DNA of 45,927 nt, from NCBI GenBank assembly GCA_003134375.1, contig PLAY01000037.1, positions 1 to 45,927 on the forward strand. Reading direction: 5' to 3'. Source of the DNA: Limisphaerales bacterium (GTDB lineage Bacteria > Verrucomicrobiota > Verrucomicrobiia > Limisphaerales > UBA11358). Position numbers and translations under genes: made by a program. How positions within the stretch are numbered: position 1 is the first letter of the stretch; the number at the start of each line of letters is the position of its first letter. The notes beneath the pieces were generated by a model, which did not search any database, was not told where the DNA came from, and saw only the letters and a program-made list of their open reading frames with translations. Below are positions 15,816 through 25,072 of this stretch, one piece after another.

Positions 15816-16805
15816 TCAAGGCACCGGCAATTCATCAAAAATTTTCTGGATGATGATTTCGCTGGTTTTTTCCTCAGCCTCGGCTTCGTAGGTGATGGCC
15901 ACGCGGTGGCGCAGCACGTCCATGCCGATGCTTTTCACGTCCTGCGGCGTGACGTAGCCGCGGCCTTTCAGGAACGCATATGCCTTGGCCGCCAGCGTCA
16001 GGTTGATGGTCGCGCGCGGCGACGCACCCAGCTGGATGAATTCCTTCACCGCGATTTTGTAGTGGTCCGGGTCGCGCGTGGCGCAGACGAGGTCCACGAT
16101 GTATTCCTTTACCTTGTCGTCCACGTAGATGTCGTTGATGACTTCGCGGGCCTTGAGGATTTGTTTCGCCTCGACGACGGCGCTGGCGGTGGGCGTGCCG
16201 GAGGTGCGCGCCATCAAGTCGAGAATCTGCCGCTCCTCGGCACGCGATGGATAGCCGATTTTCAATTTGAGCATGAAGCGGTCAATCTGCGCCTCGGGCA
16301 GCGGATAGGTGCCTTCGTGCTCAATCGGATTCTGTGTGGCCAGCACGAGGAACGGTTCCTCCAGCTTGAAGGTTTGTTCGCCGATGGTGACCTGTTTCTC
16401 CTGCATCGCTTCGAGCAGGGCGCTTTGCACCTTGGCGGGCGCGCGATTGATTTCGTCGGCGAGGACGAGATTGGCGAAGATGGGGCCTTTGCGCGTGGTG
16501 AAGCCGCCGGACTGCGGATTGTAAATCTGCGTGCCGATGACGTCGGCGGGCAGCATGTCCGGCGTGAATTGCAGGCGCGAAAACTTCACGTTGAGCGTGG
16601 CGGCGAGGGATTTGACAGCGAGGGTCTTGGCCAAGCCGGGCACGCCTTCGAGCAAGACGTGGCCGTTGGCGAGCAGACCGATGACCAGCCGTTCAGTCAG
16701 ATAATTCTGGCCGACGATGACCTTGCCCAGTTCGTTAAACAGCGGATGCGTGAAGGCGCCCGCTTCCTTGACTGCTTCGTTGATGGCAGAAATTCCGGTG
16801 TTCAT
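15816..16805 (-). CDS. MoxR-family AAA+ ATPase
   Basis: 329 residues. Walker A is EGVPGLAKT, Walker B/DEINR is LVLADEINRAPAKVQSALLEAM, sensor 1 is VLATQNPIEHEGTYPLPEAQ with the family-specific ending DRF, and a lid domain completes the fold (ARTSGTP ... SPRATINLTLAAKAYAFLKGR). This is the MoxR APE2-type AAA+ ATPase that acts as a chaperone or maturation factor for VWA-domain proteins. It heads the minus-strand cluster hydrolase-DUF58-DUF4381-batA-batB-batC. The 145 bases upstream contain a palindromic repeat (16871-16936). Start ATG 16805 is the first in frame. Confidence 0.95.
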   Translation of the reverse strand: MNTGISAINEAVKEAGAFTHPLFNELGKVIVGQNYLTERLVIGLLANGHVLLEGVPGLAKTLAVKSLAATLNVKFSRLQFTPDMLPADVIGTQIYNPQSGGFTTRKGPIFANLVLADEINRAPAKVQSALLEAMQEKQVTIGEQTFKLEEPFLVLATQNPIEHEGTYPLPEAQIDRFMLKLKIGYPSRAEERQILDLMARTSGTPTASAVVEAKQILKAREVINDIYVDDKVKEYIVDLVCATRDPDHYKIAVKEFIQLGASPRATINLTLAAKAYAFLKGRGYVTPQDVKSIGMDVLRHRVAITYEAEAEEKTSEIIIQKIFDELPVP

Positions 16806-16870
16806 ATTATTTAAATTCTACGGACAGATGGACAATGAATCCAGCTTCTGTGTTCAAGAAAAATTGGGCA

Positions 16871-16936
16871 TAGCAGCCGACGTGAGGAGACTCATTCTAT
16901 ACAAAAAAAGTTAGAGCCTCGTTACCTCGGCTGCTA
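16871..16936. repeat. Palindromic element, CGACGTGAGG family
   Basis: TAGCAGCCGACGTGAGGAG (from 16871) is mirrored by the sequence ending CCTCGGCTGCTA at 16936. The outer ten bases pair exactly and the inner part is imperfect. It fills the gap between ribF and moxR. The core CGACGTGAGGAG-CTC equals that of the elements at 6163-6240 and 35871-35898. Confidence 0.75.
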
Positions 16937-16950
16937 CGAAATCAGAAAGG

Positions 16951-17943
16951 TCATTTCGCCCCGGCAACGTCCCGCGCGATCTGGGCTTTCAGTTCTTCGA
17001 GCGAACCAAATTTTTGCTCGTCGCGGAGCTTTTCGCCGATTTCGATTTCCAATTCCCGGCCGTAAAGGTCGCCGGTGAAATCAAGCAGGTGCGCCTCGAC
17101 GCTGATCTGTGGGGTTGGGTTTTGGAGTGTCGGGCGATGGCCGATGTTTAACACAGCGCGGTGCGTGGTCGTAGGACAGGCGTCACGCCTGTCTCCATCT
17201 TTTTGTTCCGCTTGAGCGGGAGATTGATTTGAGACAGGCGCGACGCCTGTCCTACAGCTGACATGCACGGCATAGACGCCGTTGGGCGGCAGAACCAGAC
17301 CCACCGCGTCGAGATTCGCGGTCGGGAAACCGAGCTTGCGACCCACACCATCGCCCGCGACCACACGGCCGGAAATGGCATAAGGCCGTCCGAGCATCTG
17401 GCTCGCGGCGTCAAGATTGCCAGCGCGAATGGCCTCGCGAATGCGCGTGCTGCTGACGATTTGATTGTCGAGGGACACGGCGGCCAGGCCGTGAACGGTG
17501 AAACCCAGTTCATCGCCGAGTTTTTTAAGCAACGCGACGTTGCCACTGCGCTGGTGGCCGAAAACAAAATCCGCGCCCACACACAGGCTTTGGATGTTTC
17601 CGAGGTCCCGCGCCAGTCCGCGGATGAATGCCTCGCCGGTTTGCTTGCTGAAAGCGCGGTCGAAATGAATCAGCAACAGCGTGTCCGCGCCCAGCGATTC
17701 AATCGCGCCCAGTTTTTGCGGCAGCGAATAAATCAGCGGCGGCACACGTTCAGGCGCTACGACGACGCTCGGGTGCCGGTCAAACGTGATAACCAGCGCA
17801 ATGGCGTCGTGCTGGTGCGCGTCGGCGACGGTCTGGCGGATGATCTGCTGATGGCCGAGGTGGACGCCGTCGAAAACGCCGATGGCGAGGCAGGTTTTAC
17901 GGCTGCCGTTGCCAAGCTCATTTGCACTGTGAATGACGTTCAT
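16951..17943 (-). CDS. ribF: Riboflavin kinase / FAD synthetase RibF
   Basis: 330 residues, bifunctional: phosphorylates riboflavin to FMN and adenylylates FMN to FAD. The N-terminal nucleotidyltransferase has GVFDGVHLGHQQII and ISSTRIR-like VSSTRIREAI; the C-terminal kinase has GRKLGFPTANLD and LNIGHRPTL. Between the kinase strands VYAVHVS and RAVLNIGHRPT lie about 28 extra residues (about 230-258, RTGVAPVSNQSPAQAEQ and onward). These are encoded by a palindromic repeat (17171-17255) and break what is normally a short beta turn in the family. The frame stays open, so the protein may carry a surface loop. Last gene of the nusA-infB-rbfA-nrnA-truB-ribF set; a repeat at 17963-18046 separates it from truB. 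Confidence 0.95.
   Translation of the reverse strand: MNVIHSANELGNGSRKTCLAIGVFDGVHLGHQQIIRQTVADAHQHDAIALVITFDRHPSVVVAPERVPPLIYSLPQKLGAIESLGADTLLLIHFDRAFSKQTGEAFIRGLARDLGNIQSLCVGADFVFGHQRSGNVALLKKLGDELGFTVHGLAAVSLDNQIVSSTRIREAIRAGNLDAASQMLGRPYAISGRVVAGDGVGRKLGFPTANLDAVGLVLPPNGVYAVHVSCRTGVAPVSNQSPAQAEQKDGDRRDACPTTTHRAVLNIGHRPTLQNPTPQISVEAHLLDFTGDLYGRELEIEIGEKLRDEQKFGSLEELKAQIARDVAGAK
17171..17255. repeat. Palindromic element in frame inside ribF
   Basis: Arms 17171-17195 and 17231-17255 (GTAGGACAGGCGTCACGCCT and onward) are inverted with one mismatch in 25, spacer 35 bases. Each arm itself contains the smaller palindrome GACAGGCGTxxCGCCTGTC. Ends are GTAG and CTAC. It lies entirely inside the ribF coding frame without causing a stop. 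Confidence 0.92.
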
Positions 17944-17962
17944 CGTTATTCAGACGTTTGTT

Positions 17963-18046
17963 CGTGAAACGTAAAACGTGATGCGTGAAAGGCAAGCTGC
18001 GCCCGCTGATTTTTCACGTTTCACGCGTCACGTTTTACGTTTCACG
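17963..18046. repeat. Palindromic element between truB and ribF
   Basis: Arms 17963-17990 and 18019-18046 (CGTGAAACGTAAAACGTGAT and onward) are inverted with one mismatch in 28. Related words (ATGCGTAATGCGTGAC, GGATGCGTGACGGG) occur at 14058-14120 between the DUF58 gene and the TA pair. Confidence 0.88.
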
Positions 18047-18048
18047 CA

Positions 18049-18765
18049 TCACGATCCAGCCGCCAGCTTCAAAAACGGAATTACCTTCTTCTCCAATTCC
18101 GTCGGCGTGAGTTTGAGCACGTCGTCCAGCTTCGTCGCGTCGGCCACGTCAAATTTGCCGGAAACGCTGCGCCGGAGCGCGGCCAGATGCGCGCCACAGC
18201 CGAGTTTCTGGCCAAGTTCATGCGCGATGCTGCGGACGTAAGTGCCCTTGGTGCAGGCGACCTTGAACTGGCCGAGCGGCGGTTCGTAATTCGTGAAGCG
18301 GCAATTGTAGATGTGAACCAGCCGCGGTTCGCGCGCCACCTCGATGCCTTTGCGGGCGAGCTTGTACAGCGGCACCCCTTTTATCTTGATGGCCGAAACC
18401 ATTGGCGGCGTTTGCATCTGGTCGCCGATGAACGTGGCGGCGGCTTCATTCAACTGCTCCAGCGTCAGCGGCGGCACCGGCTGGGTGGAGGTAATTTCGC
18501 CGTCGCAATCATAACTGTCGGTCGCCGCGCCGAATTTGACGGTGCCTTCATAGACCTTGTCGTCGCCCATCAATTTTTCGGACAGCTTCGTGCCGCGGCC
18601 GAGCACGATGATGAGCAGGCCGGTGGCATTGGGATCGAGCGTGCCGCAGTGGCCGACTTTTTTGATGCTGAACCGGCGGCGAATGGCATCCACCACGTCG
18701 TGCGAAGTCGGGCCGGCGGGCTTGTCAATGAGGATGGCGCCGTCAAGCGATGAAAATTCTTGCAT
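18049..18765 (-). CDS. truB: tRNA pseudouridine-55 synthase TruB
   Basis: 238 residues. Converts U55 of tRNA to pseudouridine. The catalytic motif is GHCGTLDPNATGLL with the nucleophilic Asp at about residue 44; ILIDKPAGPTSHDVV at the N-terminus and CTKGTYVRSIAHELG are the other family blocks. It is shorter than E. coli TruB (about 314) and stops after the catalytic domain (ending VIPFLKLAAGS), so a C-terminal PUA-like domain is reduced or absent. It lies six bases after nrnA on the same strand, typical of this operon. The start MQEFSSLDGAILIDKPAG is the natural one. Confidence 0.95.
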   Translation of the reverse strand: MQEFSSLDGAILIDKPAGPTSHDVVDAIRRRFSIKKVGHCGTLDPNATGLLIIVLGRGTKLSEKLMGDDKVYEGTVKFGAATDSYDCDGEITSTQPVPPLTLEQLNEAAATFIGDQMQTPPMVSAIKIKGVPLYKLARKGIEVAREPRLVHIYNCRFTNYEPPLGQFKVACTKGTYVRSIAHELGQKLGCGAHLAALRRSVSGKFDVADATKLDDVLKLTPTELEKKVIPFLKLAAGS

Positions 18766-18771
18766 GAAAAT

Positions 18772-19755
18772 TTACCGGTTGGAATCCAACGCGCGCTTGA
18801 TGGCGGCGATGACTTTGCGCTGGACGGACAGCGGTTTGCCGGGGATTCTTGCGCCCGCCGCCGCCGGATGGCCGCCGCCGCCAAATTGCGAGGCGATTTC
18901 GTTCACGTTCACCCGGTCGCTTTTGGATCGGAGGCTGATGCGGGTCAGCCCGGGTTCGATCTCCTCAAAAACGCATGCAACCACGACCGGCTCGATGGCG
19001 CGGATGTGGTCAATAAGCCCTTCGGTGTCCGCGCTTTCCGCGCCGGTGCGGGTGAAATCGGCCTGCTTCAGCCAGAACCACGCGATGCGGTCGTTGGCGG
19101 CGAGGCGGAATTTGCTGTAAACGTGCTTGAGCAGCCGCACACGGGAAAGCGAATAGGACTGGTAAACCTCGTCGCAAATTTTCGCGAGGTTCGCGCCGCG
19201 CGTGACGAGTTCCGCCCCGGCGTGAAACGTGCCGGGCCGCGTCGTGGAGTATTGAAACGAGCCGGTGTCCGTCGAAACGGCGGTGAACAGGCAGTCGGCA
19301 ATCGGCTTGGTGATCGGCCAGCGCGCGACTTTGAGCAGGCGGTAAATCAACTCGCCAGAGGAAGGCTCGCGCGCGGAAACCCAGTTCACGTCGCCGTAGC
19401 GCGTGTTGCTTTCGTGATGGTCAATGTTGATGAACATTTTCCGGTGTGCGATATATTTACCGACCCGGCCAAAGCGCTCGAAGCTCGCGCAATCGGTGGC
19501 GATGACACAGTCGAATTTCATCCCGGCCCTTGGCTTTTGAAACAATCCGTCGGGGTTGAGAAATTTGTATTTTTGCGGAAGGGAATCCTCGTTCCAACAG
19601 ACGACTTTTTTGCCCTCGTTTTGGAGCGCCAGCGTGAGGCCGAGCTGCGAACCCACGCAATCGCCGTCGGGCCGGATGTGGCCGATGACGCAAAAGGTTT
19701 TGCTTTCGCGGATGATGTCGAGGATGCGATCAATGATTTTCGGATAACTTTTCAC
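18772..19755 (-). CDS. DHH-family phosphoesterase (NrnA-like oligoribonuclease)
   Basis: 327 residues. Metal-binding DHH motifs: VIGHIRPDGDCVGSQLGL (D-x-D), VIATDCASFERFG and INIDHHESN. The C-terminal DHHA1 domain carries the substrate-binding FGGGGHPAAAGARI. The family includes NrnA, which degrades nano-RNA and pAp; GdpP-type sensor domains are absent. Position between rbfA and truB is the usual one for nrnA in many bacteria (infB-rbfA-nrnA-truB). The gaps are 3 bases to rbfA and 6 to truB, so one transcript is likely. Confidence 0.92.
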   Translation of the reverse strand: MKSYPKIIDRILDIIRESKTFCVIGHIRPDGDCVGSQLGLTLALQNEGKKVVCWNEDSLPQKYKFLNPDGLFQKPRAGMKFDCVIATDCASFERFGRVGKYIAHRKMFINIDHHESNTRYGDVNWVSAREPSSGELIYRLLKVARWPITKPIADCLFTAVSTDTGSFQYSTTRPGTFHAGAELVTRGANLAKICDEVYQSYSLSRVRLLKHVYSKFRLAANDRIAWFWLKQADFTRTGAESADTEGLIDHIRAIEPVVVACVFEEIEPGLTRISLRSKSDRVNVNEIASQFGGGGHPAAAGARIPGKPLSVQRKVIAAIKRALDSNR

Positions 19756-19758
19756 AAT

Positions 19759-20127
19759 TTAATCTTCAATGTCGTCGGCCGGCGTGGTTTTTTCCAATTC
19801 TTCGATGATTTGGAGCACGCGGTTGCCTCGGACGATGGAATCGTCAAAGGCAAATTTCAGCTTCGGCGTGTATTTCAGAACGACGGCCCTGCCGATGAAC
19901 CCCTGAAGGCGCACGCGATGCTCGTTGAGCAGTTGAAAGCCGCGCTTTTGCTGGTCGGGATTGCCGAGGATGCTGATGAAAACCGTCGCCGACTTGAGGT
20001 CACCGGCCACGTCCACGTCATTGACCGTGATCAGGCCGGCCTCGCTGACGTGAAATTCACGGCGGATGGCCTCGCCGATTTCGCGCTTCAAAAGTTCGCG
20101 CACTCGCTGGAGTCGAAGGGATGCCAT
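19759..20127 (-). CDS. rbfA: Ribosome-binding factor A
   Basis: 122 residues. A KH-like 30S maturation factor needed for 16S rRNA 5'-end processing. Family marks: RLQRVRELLKREIGEAIRRE at the start, the GLITVNDVDVAGDLKSATVFISILG strand-helix region, and LKYTPKLKFAFDDSIVRGNRVLQII near the end, all typical of RbfA. It lies between infB and nrnA on the minus strand. About 100 bases separate it from infB, and these contain an imperfect palindromic repeat (20145-20218). Confidence 0.95.
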   Translation of the reverse strand: MASLRLQRVRELLKREIGEAIRREFHVSEAGLITVNDVDVAGDLKSATVFISILGNPDQQKRGFQLLNEHRVRLQGFIGRAVVLKYTPKLKFAFDDSIVRGNRVLQIIEELEKTTPADDIED

Positions 20128-20144
20128 GGGAAGTTGGGGTCTAG

Positions 20145-20218
20145 CCTCTGGCGTCCGGGGTCTGGGACCGGGGTTTTGCGTCCGGCTTTTCCCCAGAACC
20201 CAGATCCGAGATCCAGGA
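20145..20218. repeat. Imperfect palindrome between infB and rbfA
   Basis: CCTCTGGCGTCCGGGGTCTG (from 20145) and the sequence ending in CCGAGATCCAGG (20218) are imperfect inverted copies of a CTGG-CGG-TCTGGG pattern. It lies inside the nusA-rbfA operon and may affect the message. The arms have several mismatches, hence modest confidence. Confidence 0.5.
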
Positions 20219-20226
20219 GCCTAATT

Positions 20227-22584
20227 TCATAATTTTGCCGCGACTTTCTCGGTTGTGTAACATTCAATGGCGTCGCCCACCTGGAATTCGCTGTAGCCCT
20301 CGATGCGAATGCCGCATTCCATGCCGGCGCGCACTTCGTTGACCTCGTCCTGAAAGCGGCGGAGCGATTGCGCGATGCCTTCGTAGATGACGTCCTTGCG
20401 CCGGCGCACGCGGACCTTGCCTTTGACGATGCGGCCGCTCGAAACCATGCAGCCAGCGACCGGCACGCCCTTGGACAATTCAAAAATCTGCCGCACTTCC
20501 GCCGAGCCGATGATGCTTTCCTTGACATCCGGTTCCAGCAATCCGGCCATTGCTTCCTTCACCTGATCAATCAATTCGTAAATGATCGCGTACAGCTTGA
20601 TCTGCACGCCCTCATGTTTCGCCTTTTCGGCGGCAGTGCTGTCCAACCGCGCGTGAAAGCCGAGAATAACGGCGTCGGACGCGGACGCCAGGGCCACGTC
20701 GTTTTCGGTGATCGTGCCGACGTCGCTGTGAAGAATTTCGAGGGTAACCTTGTCGGACTCGATTTTCTTGAGCGCCTCGACGATGGCCTCGACCGAGCCT
20801 TGCGTATCGGCTTTGACGACGATCTTGAGCGCCTTGCTCTGCGCGGCCGCCAGCGAAGCGAACAAATTTTCCAGCGTGACCTTCGAGCGATTCTCCAAAT
20901 CCTGCGCCTTGGTTTCGTTGGCGCGTTGTTCGGCCAGTTCCCGCGCGGCCTTTTCGTCCTCCACCACGCTGAATTCCAGGCCCGCTTCCGGCACGCCGTT
21001 CAAACCAAGGACTCTCACCGCAAACGATGGCCCGGCTTCCTTGAGTCGCTGGCCCTCTTCGCTGATCAACGCCCGGACGCGTCCGTAAAACTCGCCGCAC
21101 AGGATGATGTCGCTGACATGCAACGTGCCTTTGCGCACGAGCACCGTCGCCGTCGGACCACCCGGCTCAACCCCGGATTCAATGACGTTGCCCTTGGCGC
21201 GGCGGTCGGGGTTCGCCTTGAGTTCGAGCAACTCGGCCTGGAGCAAAATCATTTCCAGCAGTTTGTCCACGCCCTGCTTGGTGAGCGCAGAAACATCCAC
21301 AAAAATCGTGTCGCCGCCCCAATCGTCGGGCACCAGCCCCTTGTCTTGCAACTGCTGGCGAACCTTCAACGGGTTCGCGTTGGGATGATCCATTTTGTTG
21401 ACCGCGACCAGAATCGGGACTTTGGCGGCCTTCGCGTGGCTCAACGCTTCGAGCGTTTGCGGCATGACGCCATCGTTCGCGGCAACGACGAGCACGACGA
21501 TATCCGTGACGTTCGCGCCGCGCGCGCGCATTGAGCTGAACGCCGCATGGCCGGGCGTGTCGAGAAAGGTGATTTGCGCCAGCTCATTTTTGCGTTCCGG
21601 GTGGGGCACGGTAATCGTGTAGGCGCCGATGTGTTGTGTGATGCCACCGGCTTCACCCGCCGCGACGTCTGATTTGCGAATCACATCGAGCAACGTTGTT
21701 TTGCCGTGGTCAACGTGACCCATGATGGTAACGACCGGCGCGCGCGGTTTGAGCTGTTCCAGTTTGTCCTCGACGTCGAGTTCAACTTTTTTGACCGGCG
21801 CGTGGACCACGCCGCCGCCGCGCTCGCGTTTTTCCACTTCAAACCGGAAACCGTATTTCGCGCAGAGCTGCTGGGCGATTTTTTCGTCAATCGCTTGGTT
21901 CACATTGGCAAAAACGCCCAGTTCCATCAAATCGGCGATGATCTTGAACGGCCTCTGCTTGAGTTGCGCGGCGAGTTCACGCACAACAATCGGCGGTTTG
22001 ATGATGATGACTTCGCCGGTCGTAGGCGCGACAAATTTGGGCTGCGGCGCGGCGGGTTTGGCGGCTTCGCGCGGTGGAGTCGCCGTTTGACGACCGGCGG
22101 TTGGACGGTGAGCTTGTCTGGGTTCCGTTTTTTGCGGCGGGCTTTGACGCGACGGCGGATGTTTGACCGAACCGGCTTTGTCGCCCATGCGCGGCGGGCG
22201 TGTCGGCAATTGAATAAACCCGACTTTTTCGCCAATCTTCGGTCCGGTCGGTTTGGGCGGTGGCGGTGGCAGTTTGGGGGCTTCAACGACCGGCGGCGGT
22301 TCTGCTTTGACCTCCGGTTTTGGCGGTTCCGGCGGCGGCGTTTTAATGACGACTATGGGTTCGCTGGGCGCGGCTTTTGGCGCGGGTGGCGGCGGCGGGG
22401 CGAGTTTGGCGGCGAGCTCGGGGTGGTCCAGGCAGAGTTGCTCTTCAAGGTACTCGGCGCTGATCTTATCGAGCGAACTGGACGGGACTTTGGCGGCGGC
22501 AATGCCCAGTGACTTGGCTTTGGCGAGAATTGCCTTGTTCTCCAGGCCAAGTTTCTTCGAGATGTCGTAAATCCGAACGGGCAT
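20227..22584 (-). CDS. infB: Translation initiation factor IF-2
   Basis: 785 residues. GTPase that places initiator tRNA on the 30S subunit. The N-terminal IF2_N helix ([20 protein letters not shown]) is followed by about 130 residues rich in Pro, Lys and Ala, a second IF2_N ([20 protein letters not shown]), then the G domain with GHVDHGKTT at about 290, [15 protein letters not shown] and NKMD. Domain II and the C-terminal IF-2 domains follow ([27 protein letters not shown]). Second gene of the nusA-infB-rbfA set, 66 bases after nusA. Length and domain order are normal for the family. Confidence 0.98.
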   Translation of the reverse strand: MPVRIYDISKKLGLENKAILAKAKSLGIAAAKVPSSSLDKISAEYLEEQLCLDHPELAAKLAPPPPPAPKAAPSEPIVVIKTPPPEPPKPEVKAEPPPVVEAPKLPPPPPKPTGPKIGEKVGFIQLPTRPPRMGDKAGSVKHPPSRQSPPQKTEPRQAHRPTAGRQTATPPREAAKPAAPQPKFVAPTTGEVIIIKPPIVVRELAAQLKQRPFKIIADLMELGVFANVNQAIDEKIAQQLCAKYGFRFEVEKRERGGGVVHAPVKKVELDVEDKLEQLKPRAPVVTIMGHVDHGKTTLLDVIRKSDVAAGEAGGITQHIGAYTITVPHPERKNELAQITFLDTPGHAAFSSMRARGANVTDIVVLVVAANDGVMPQTLEALSHAKAAKVPILVAVNKMDHPNANPLKVRQQLQDKGLVPDDWGGDTIFVDVSALTKQGVDKLLEMILLQAELLELKANPDRRAKGNVIESGVEPGGPTATVLVRKGTLHVSDIILCGEFYGRVRALISEEGQRLKEAGPSFAVRVLGLNGVPEAGLEFSVVEDEKAARELAEQRANETKAQDLENRSKVTLENLFASLAAAQSKALKIVVKADTQGSVEAIVEALKKIESDKVTLEILHSDVGTITENDVALASASDAVILGFHARLDSTAAEKAKHEGVQIKLYAIIYELIDQVKEAMAGLLEPDVKESIIGSAEVRQIFELSKGVPVAGCMVSSGRIVKGKVRVRRRKDVIYEGIAQSLRRFQDEVNEVRAGMECGIRIEGYSEFQVGDAIECYTTEKVAAKL

Positions 22585-22650
22585 ATATTTCTTTCTTCAC
22601 CAAACCGCGCCGGCCACCGTGCCGGCCCAAAATTTTCCCGGCGGCATTCA

Positions 22651-23940
22651 TCAGGCTACCGGGGTGTCGGAATCATTTCCACCAAGCTGAATCTTCCGGG
22701 TTTCGGCTTCAGCACGCGCGGCTTTCAAAATTTCCGCCGCCTTCTCGCCGATCTGCGGAATGCTGCTCAAATCACTTTCATCCGCCGACAACAAATCCTC
22801 GATCCGCGTCAAACCGGCATGCACCAGCGCATCGGCCTGTTCGCGTGAAACACCCGGAATCGCGGCGAGCAATTCAACCGCTTCGGCAACCTTTTCCTCA
22901 AAGCCCTTGGTGACGACGACTTCGGCGTCAATGTTCACCTCCCAGCCGGTCAGCTTGGCCGTCAATCGCGCATTTTGTCCGCGTTTGCCGATGGCCAGCG
23001 ATAATTGATCTTCAGCCACCAAGATATGCACACGCCGGTTGGCTTCATCAATTTCAAAGTTCTTGAGCTTCGCGGGTGAAAGCGCATTGGTAATGAATGT
23101 CCGGACATCCGGCGACCACGGGATGACGTCCACTTTTTCGTTGTTCAGTTCGCGGACGATGTTTTTCACGCGCTGGCCGCGCATGCCCACGCACGCGCCG
23201 ACGGGGTCCACTTTGCTGTCGCGCGAATAGACGGCCATCTTCGTGCGAAAACCCGGTTCGCGCGCGACACCTTTGATTTCAATCGTGCCGTCGTTGATTT
23301 CCGAAACTTCAAGTTGAAACAGTTTGATGACAAACCGCGGGTCGGCGCGGGACAAAATAATTTCCGGCCCGTGCGGGCCTTCTTCAACGGCCTTGACGTA
23401 GCAACGGATGCGTTCGCCGACCTGATATTCCTCGGTGGGCACGCGCTCGCGGTTTGGCAGCAGCGCCTCGTATTTGCCCAAATCCAGAATCACGTCCGAA
23501 CGCTCGAACCGCCGCACGGTGCCGCTGACGATGTCGCCGACGCGATCCTTGAATTCGGTGAAAATCAGCGCCTTCTCCGCCTGGCGGATTTTTTGCATGA
23601 GCGCCTGCTTGGCGTATTGCGACGCGATGCGGCCAAAGCCGGTCGGCGTCACTTCCTTTTCGATTTCGTCACCGACTTGCGCATCGGGCTTGATGCGGCG
23701 GGCATCAAACACGGAGATTTGGTCGTGCTTGGAAATGACCTTTTCAGAAACGATAAGTTTGGCGAACGCCTTGATGTCGCCGTTTTTTTGGTCAATTTCG
23801 ACGCGCAACTCCCGCGCCGCGCCGACCGCCTTTTTGGCGGCGGACAACAACGCCTCCTGAACCGCGCCGACGAGGACATCACGATTGATGCCCTTTTCGC
23901 GCTCCCAAAATTCCAGAACTGCCAAAAAATCCGCATTCAT
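22651..23940 (-). CDS. nusA: Transcription termination/antitermination factor NusA
   Basis: 429 residues from ATG 23940 (MNADFLAVLEFWEREKGINR). The frame opens 11 codons upstream at 23973, but this ATG fits the family N-terminus. Domains: NusA_N (1-125), S1 (about 130-200; VGDIVSGTVRRFERSDVILDLG), two KH domains (DPVGACVGMRGQRVKNIVREL; LAIGKRGQNARLTAKLTGW) and a C-terminal helix-hairpin-helix unit (IPGVSREQADALVHAGLTRI). rimP, which usually precedes nusA, is absent; upstream is a gene-free gap. A palindrome TTCTTAAG-6-CTTAAGAA (24036-24057) lies about 95 bases upstream of the start and could be an operator. Confidence 0.97.
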   Translation of the reverse strand: MNADFLAVLEFWEREKGINRDVLVGAVQEALLSAAKKAVGAARELRVEIDQKNGDIKAFAKLIVSEKVISKHDQISVFDARRIKPDAQVGDEIEKEVTPTGFGRIASQYAKQALMQKIRQAEKALIFTEFKDRVGDIVSGTVRRFERSDVILDLGKYEALLPNRERVPTEEYQVGERIRCYVKAVEEGPHGPEIILSRADPRFVIKLFQLEVSEINDGTIEIKGVAREPGFRTKMAVYSRDSKVDPVGACVGMRGQRVKNIVRELNNEKVDVIPWSPDVRTFITNALSPAKLKNFEIDEANRRVHILVAEDQLSLAIGKRGQNARLTAKLTGWEVNIDAEVVVTKGFEEKVAEAVELLAAIPGVSREQADALVHAGLTRIEDLLSADESDLSSIPQIGEKAAEILKAARAEAETRKIQLGGNDSDTPVA

Positions 23941-24286
23941 ACGCTCGACGCTGCGTTCGTATCCGGCGAACAAAAAAGTCGGCAGATATGCATCTTCCGA
24001 CTTTCGCGCGCTGGATGACCCAGCAAACTTTACCGTTCTTAAGGGATAGCTTAAGAAGTTAACCTGAACCCGTCAAGCGCAAACAAACCCCCGCCAATAC
24101 TGGCAAAATTGACCTTTTGCCCACGAGAAACCGGCGTTCGCCCGCTTCCGTGGACTGTCTCACAACCGGTTGAAGGGCGTCTGCACGGGCAACATTTAAA
24201 CAACCAAGCAAAACGCCGCTCAAAACGAGCGCGAGGCAGAGGATGGTGTTCCAAGCGGTTCGGAAATCAAACTCCAGCGGGAGCGG
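23941..24286. other. Gene-free gap upstream of nusA
   Basis: It holds a perfect 8-bp inverted repeat TTCTTAAG...CTTAAGAA at 24036-24057, a possible operator or RNA hairpin for the nusA operon. A 67-codon minus-strand frame at 24051-24254 has no recognisable protein features and I do not call it. No rimP or tRNA is seen. Confidence 0.5.
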
Positions 24287-25012
24287 TCAAGTTGAACTTC
24301 CCTCCGGGCTGCCGGTGTCTTCCTGACATTCCTCTTCCAGAATGGAGTACCAGATGGAGTTGGCCCAGCCGCCTTCGGCCACCGGTTCGCTTTTCACAAA
24401 CTCCCCCTCGCGCCTCATGCCGACGCTCTCGAACAGCCGGCAAGCGGCCGTGTTCCGGCTGTCGCAACTGGCCGATACGCGGTGCAGCTTGATTCCCCAA
24501 AAGCAAAAGCCGAGCAGCGCCTTCACCGCTTCCAACGCAAACCCCTTCCGCTGATAATTCCGGTGCAAATTGATGTTCAGCATCGCCTGGGACGGTTTGG
24601 GAAACCACAAGCCGAGATGGCCGATGAGCTGGTTGCCGTCCTGGAGTTCAATGGCCAGACGGAACATCTGGTTTGGCGTCGTCAGCTTGATCGCGCTGTC
24701 GCTTTCGAGCCAGCGCAGCACTTGCTCCTCCTCGTTCACCGCCAGGCCGTCCGTGTATTGAAGAAAATCCTCATCGGACAGCAATTTCATCAATTGCTCC
24801 CAATCGTTCATGGCGAACCGCCTTAAAACCAGCCGGGGCGTGGTGATGGGGATGGGAAGCTTTTCGCCCGTTTCGCTGCCGGCCTCCGGCACAATGAGAT
24901 TTTCCATGCAGTTGGGACAGTCCTGGGCGGAGCCAATCGCGTTTTCGGGAAAAGAAACCGGTTCGCCACAATAGGGGCACTTGAAATCGAGGAAGTTTTC
25001 TTCGGTGATCAT
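24287..25012 (-). CDS. Zinc-ribbon GNAT acetyltransferase
   Basis: 241 residues. The first 40 residues form a zinc ribbon (FKCPYCGEPVSFPENAIGSA then DCPNCME; Cys at about 12, 15, 32 and 35). A short linker follows, then a RimJ/RimL-type GNAT domain: ITTPRLVLRRFAMNDWEQL, ELQDGNQLIGHLGLW, the acetyl-CoA loop region LHRNYQRKGFALEAVKALLGF and ASCDSRNTAACRLFESVGMRREG. RimJ/RimL-like enzymes acetylate N-termini of ribosomal or other proteins, or small molecules; the substrate here is unknown. The CPYC-CPNC ribbon may bind nucleic acid or protein. It sits between rho and nusA but is probably a separate unit. Confidence 0.88.
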   Translation of the reverse strand: MITEENFLDFKCPYCGEPVSFPENAIGSAQDCPNCMENLIVPEAGSETGEKLPIPITTPRLVLRRFAMNDWEQLMKLLSDEDFLQYTDGLAVNEEEQVLRWLESDSAIKLTTPNQMFRLAIELQDGNQLIGHLGLWFPKPSQAMLNINLHRNYQRKGFALEAVKALLGFCFWGIKLHRVSASCDSRNTAACRLFESVGMRREGEFVKSEPVAEGGWANSIWYSILEEECQEDTGSPEGSST

Positions 25013-25072
25013 GATGGTTTTAGGGCCACACGCGGGCGAAATTATGCGAATTATTGAATGCCGCGCGAAAGT

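Noticed and set aside
24051..24254. 67-codon minus-strand frame upstream of nusA
   Set aside because: No recognisable motif, no good ribosome site and odd composition; the region is better read as a regulatory gap.
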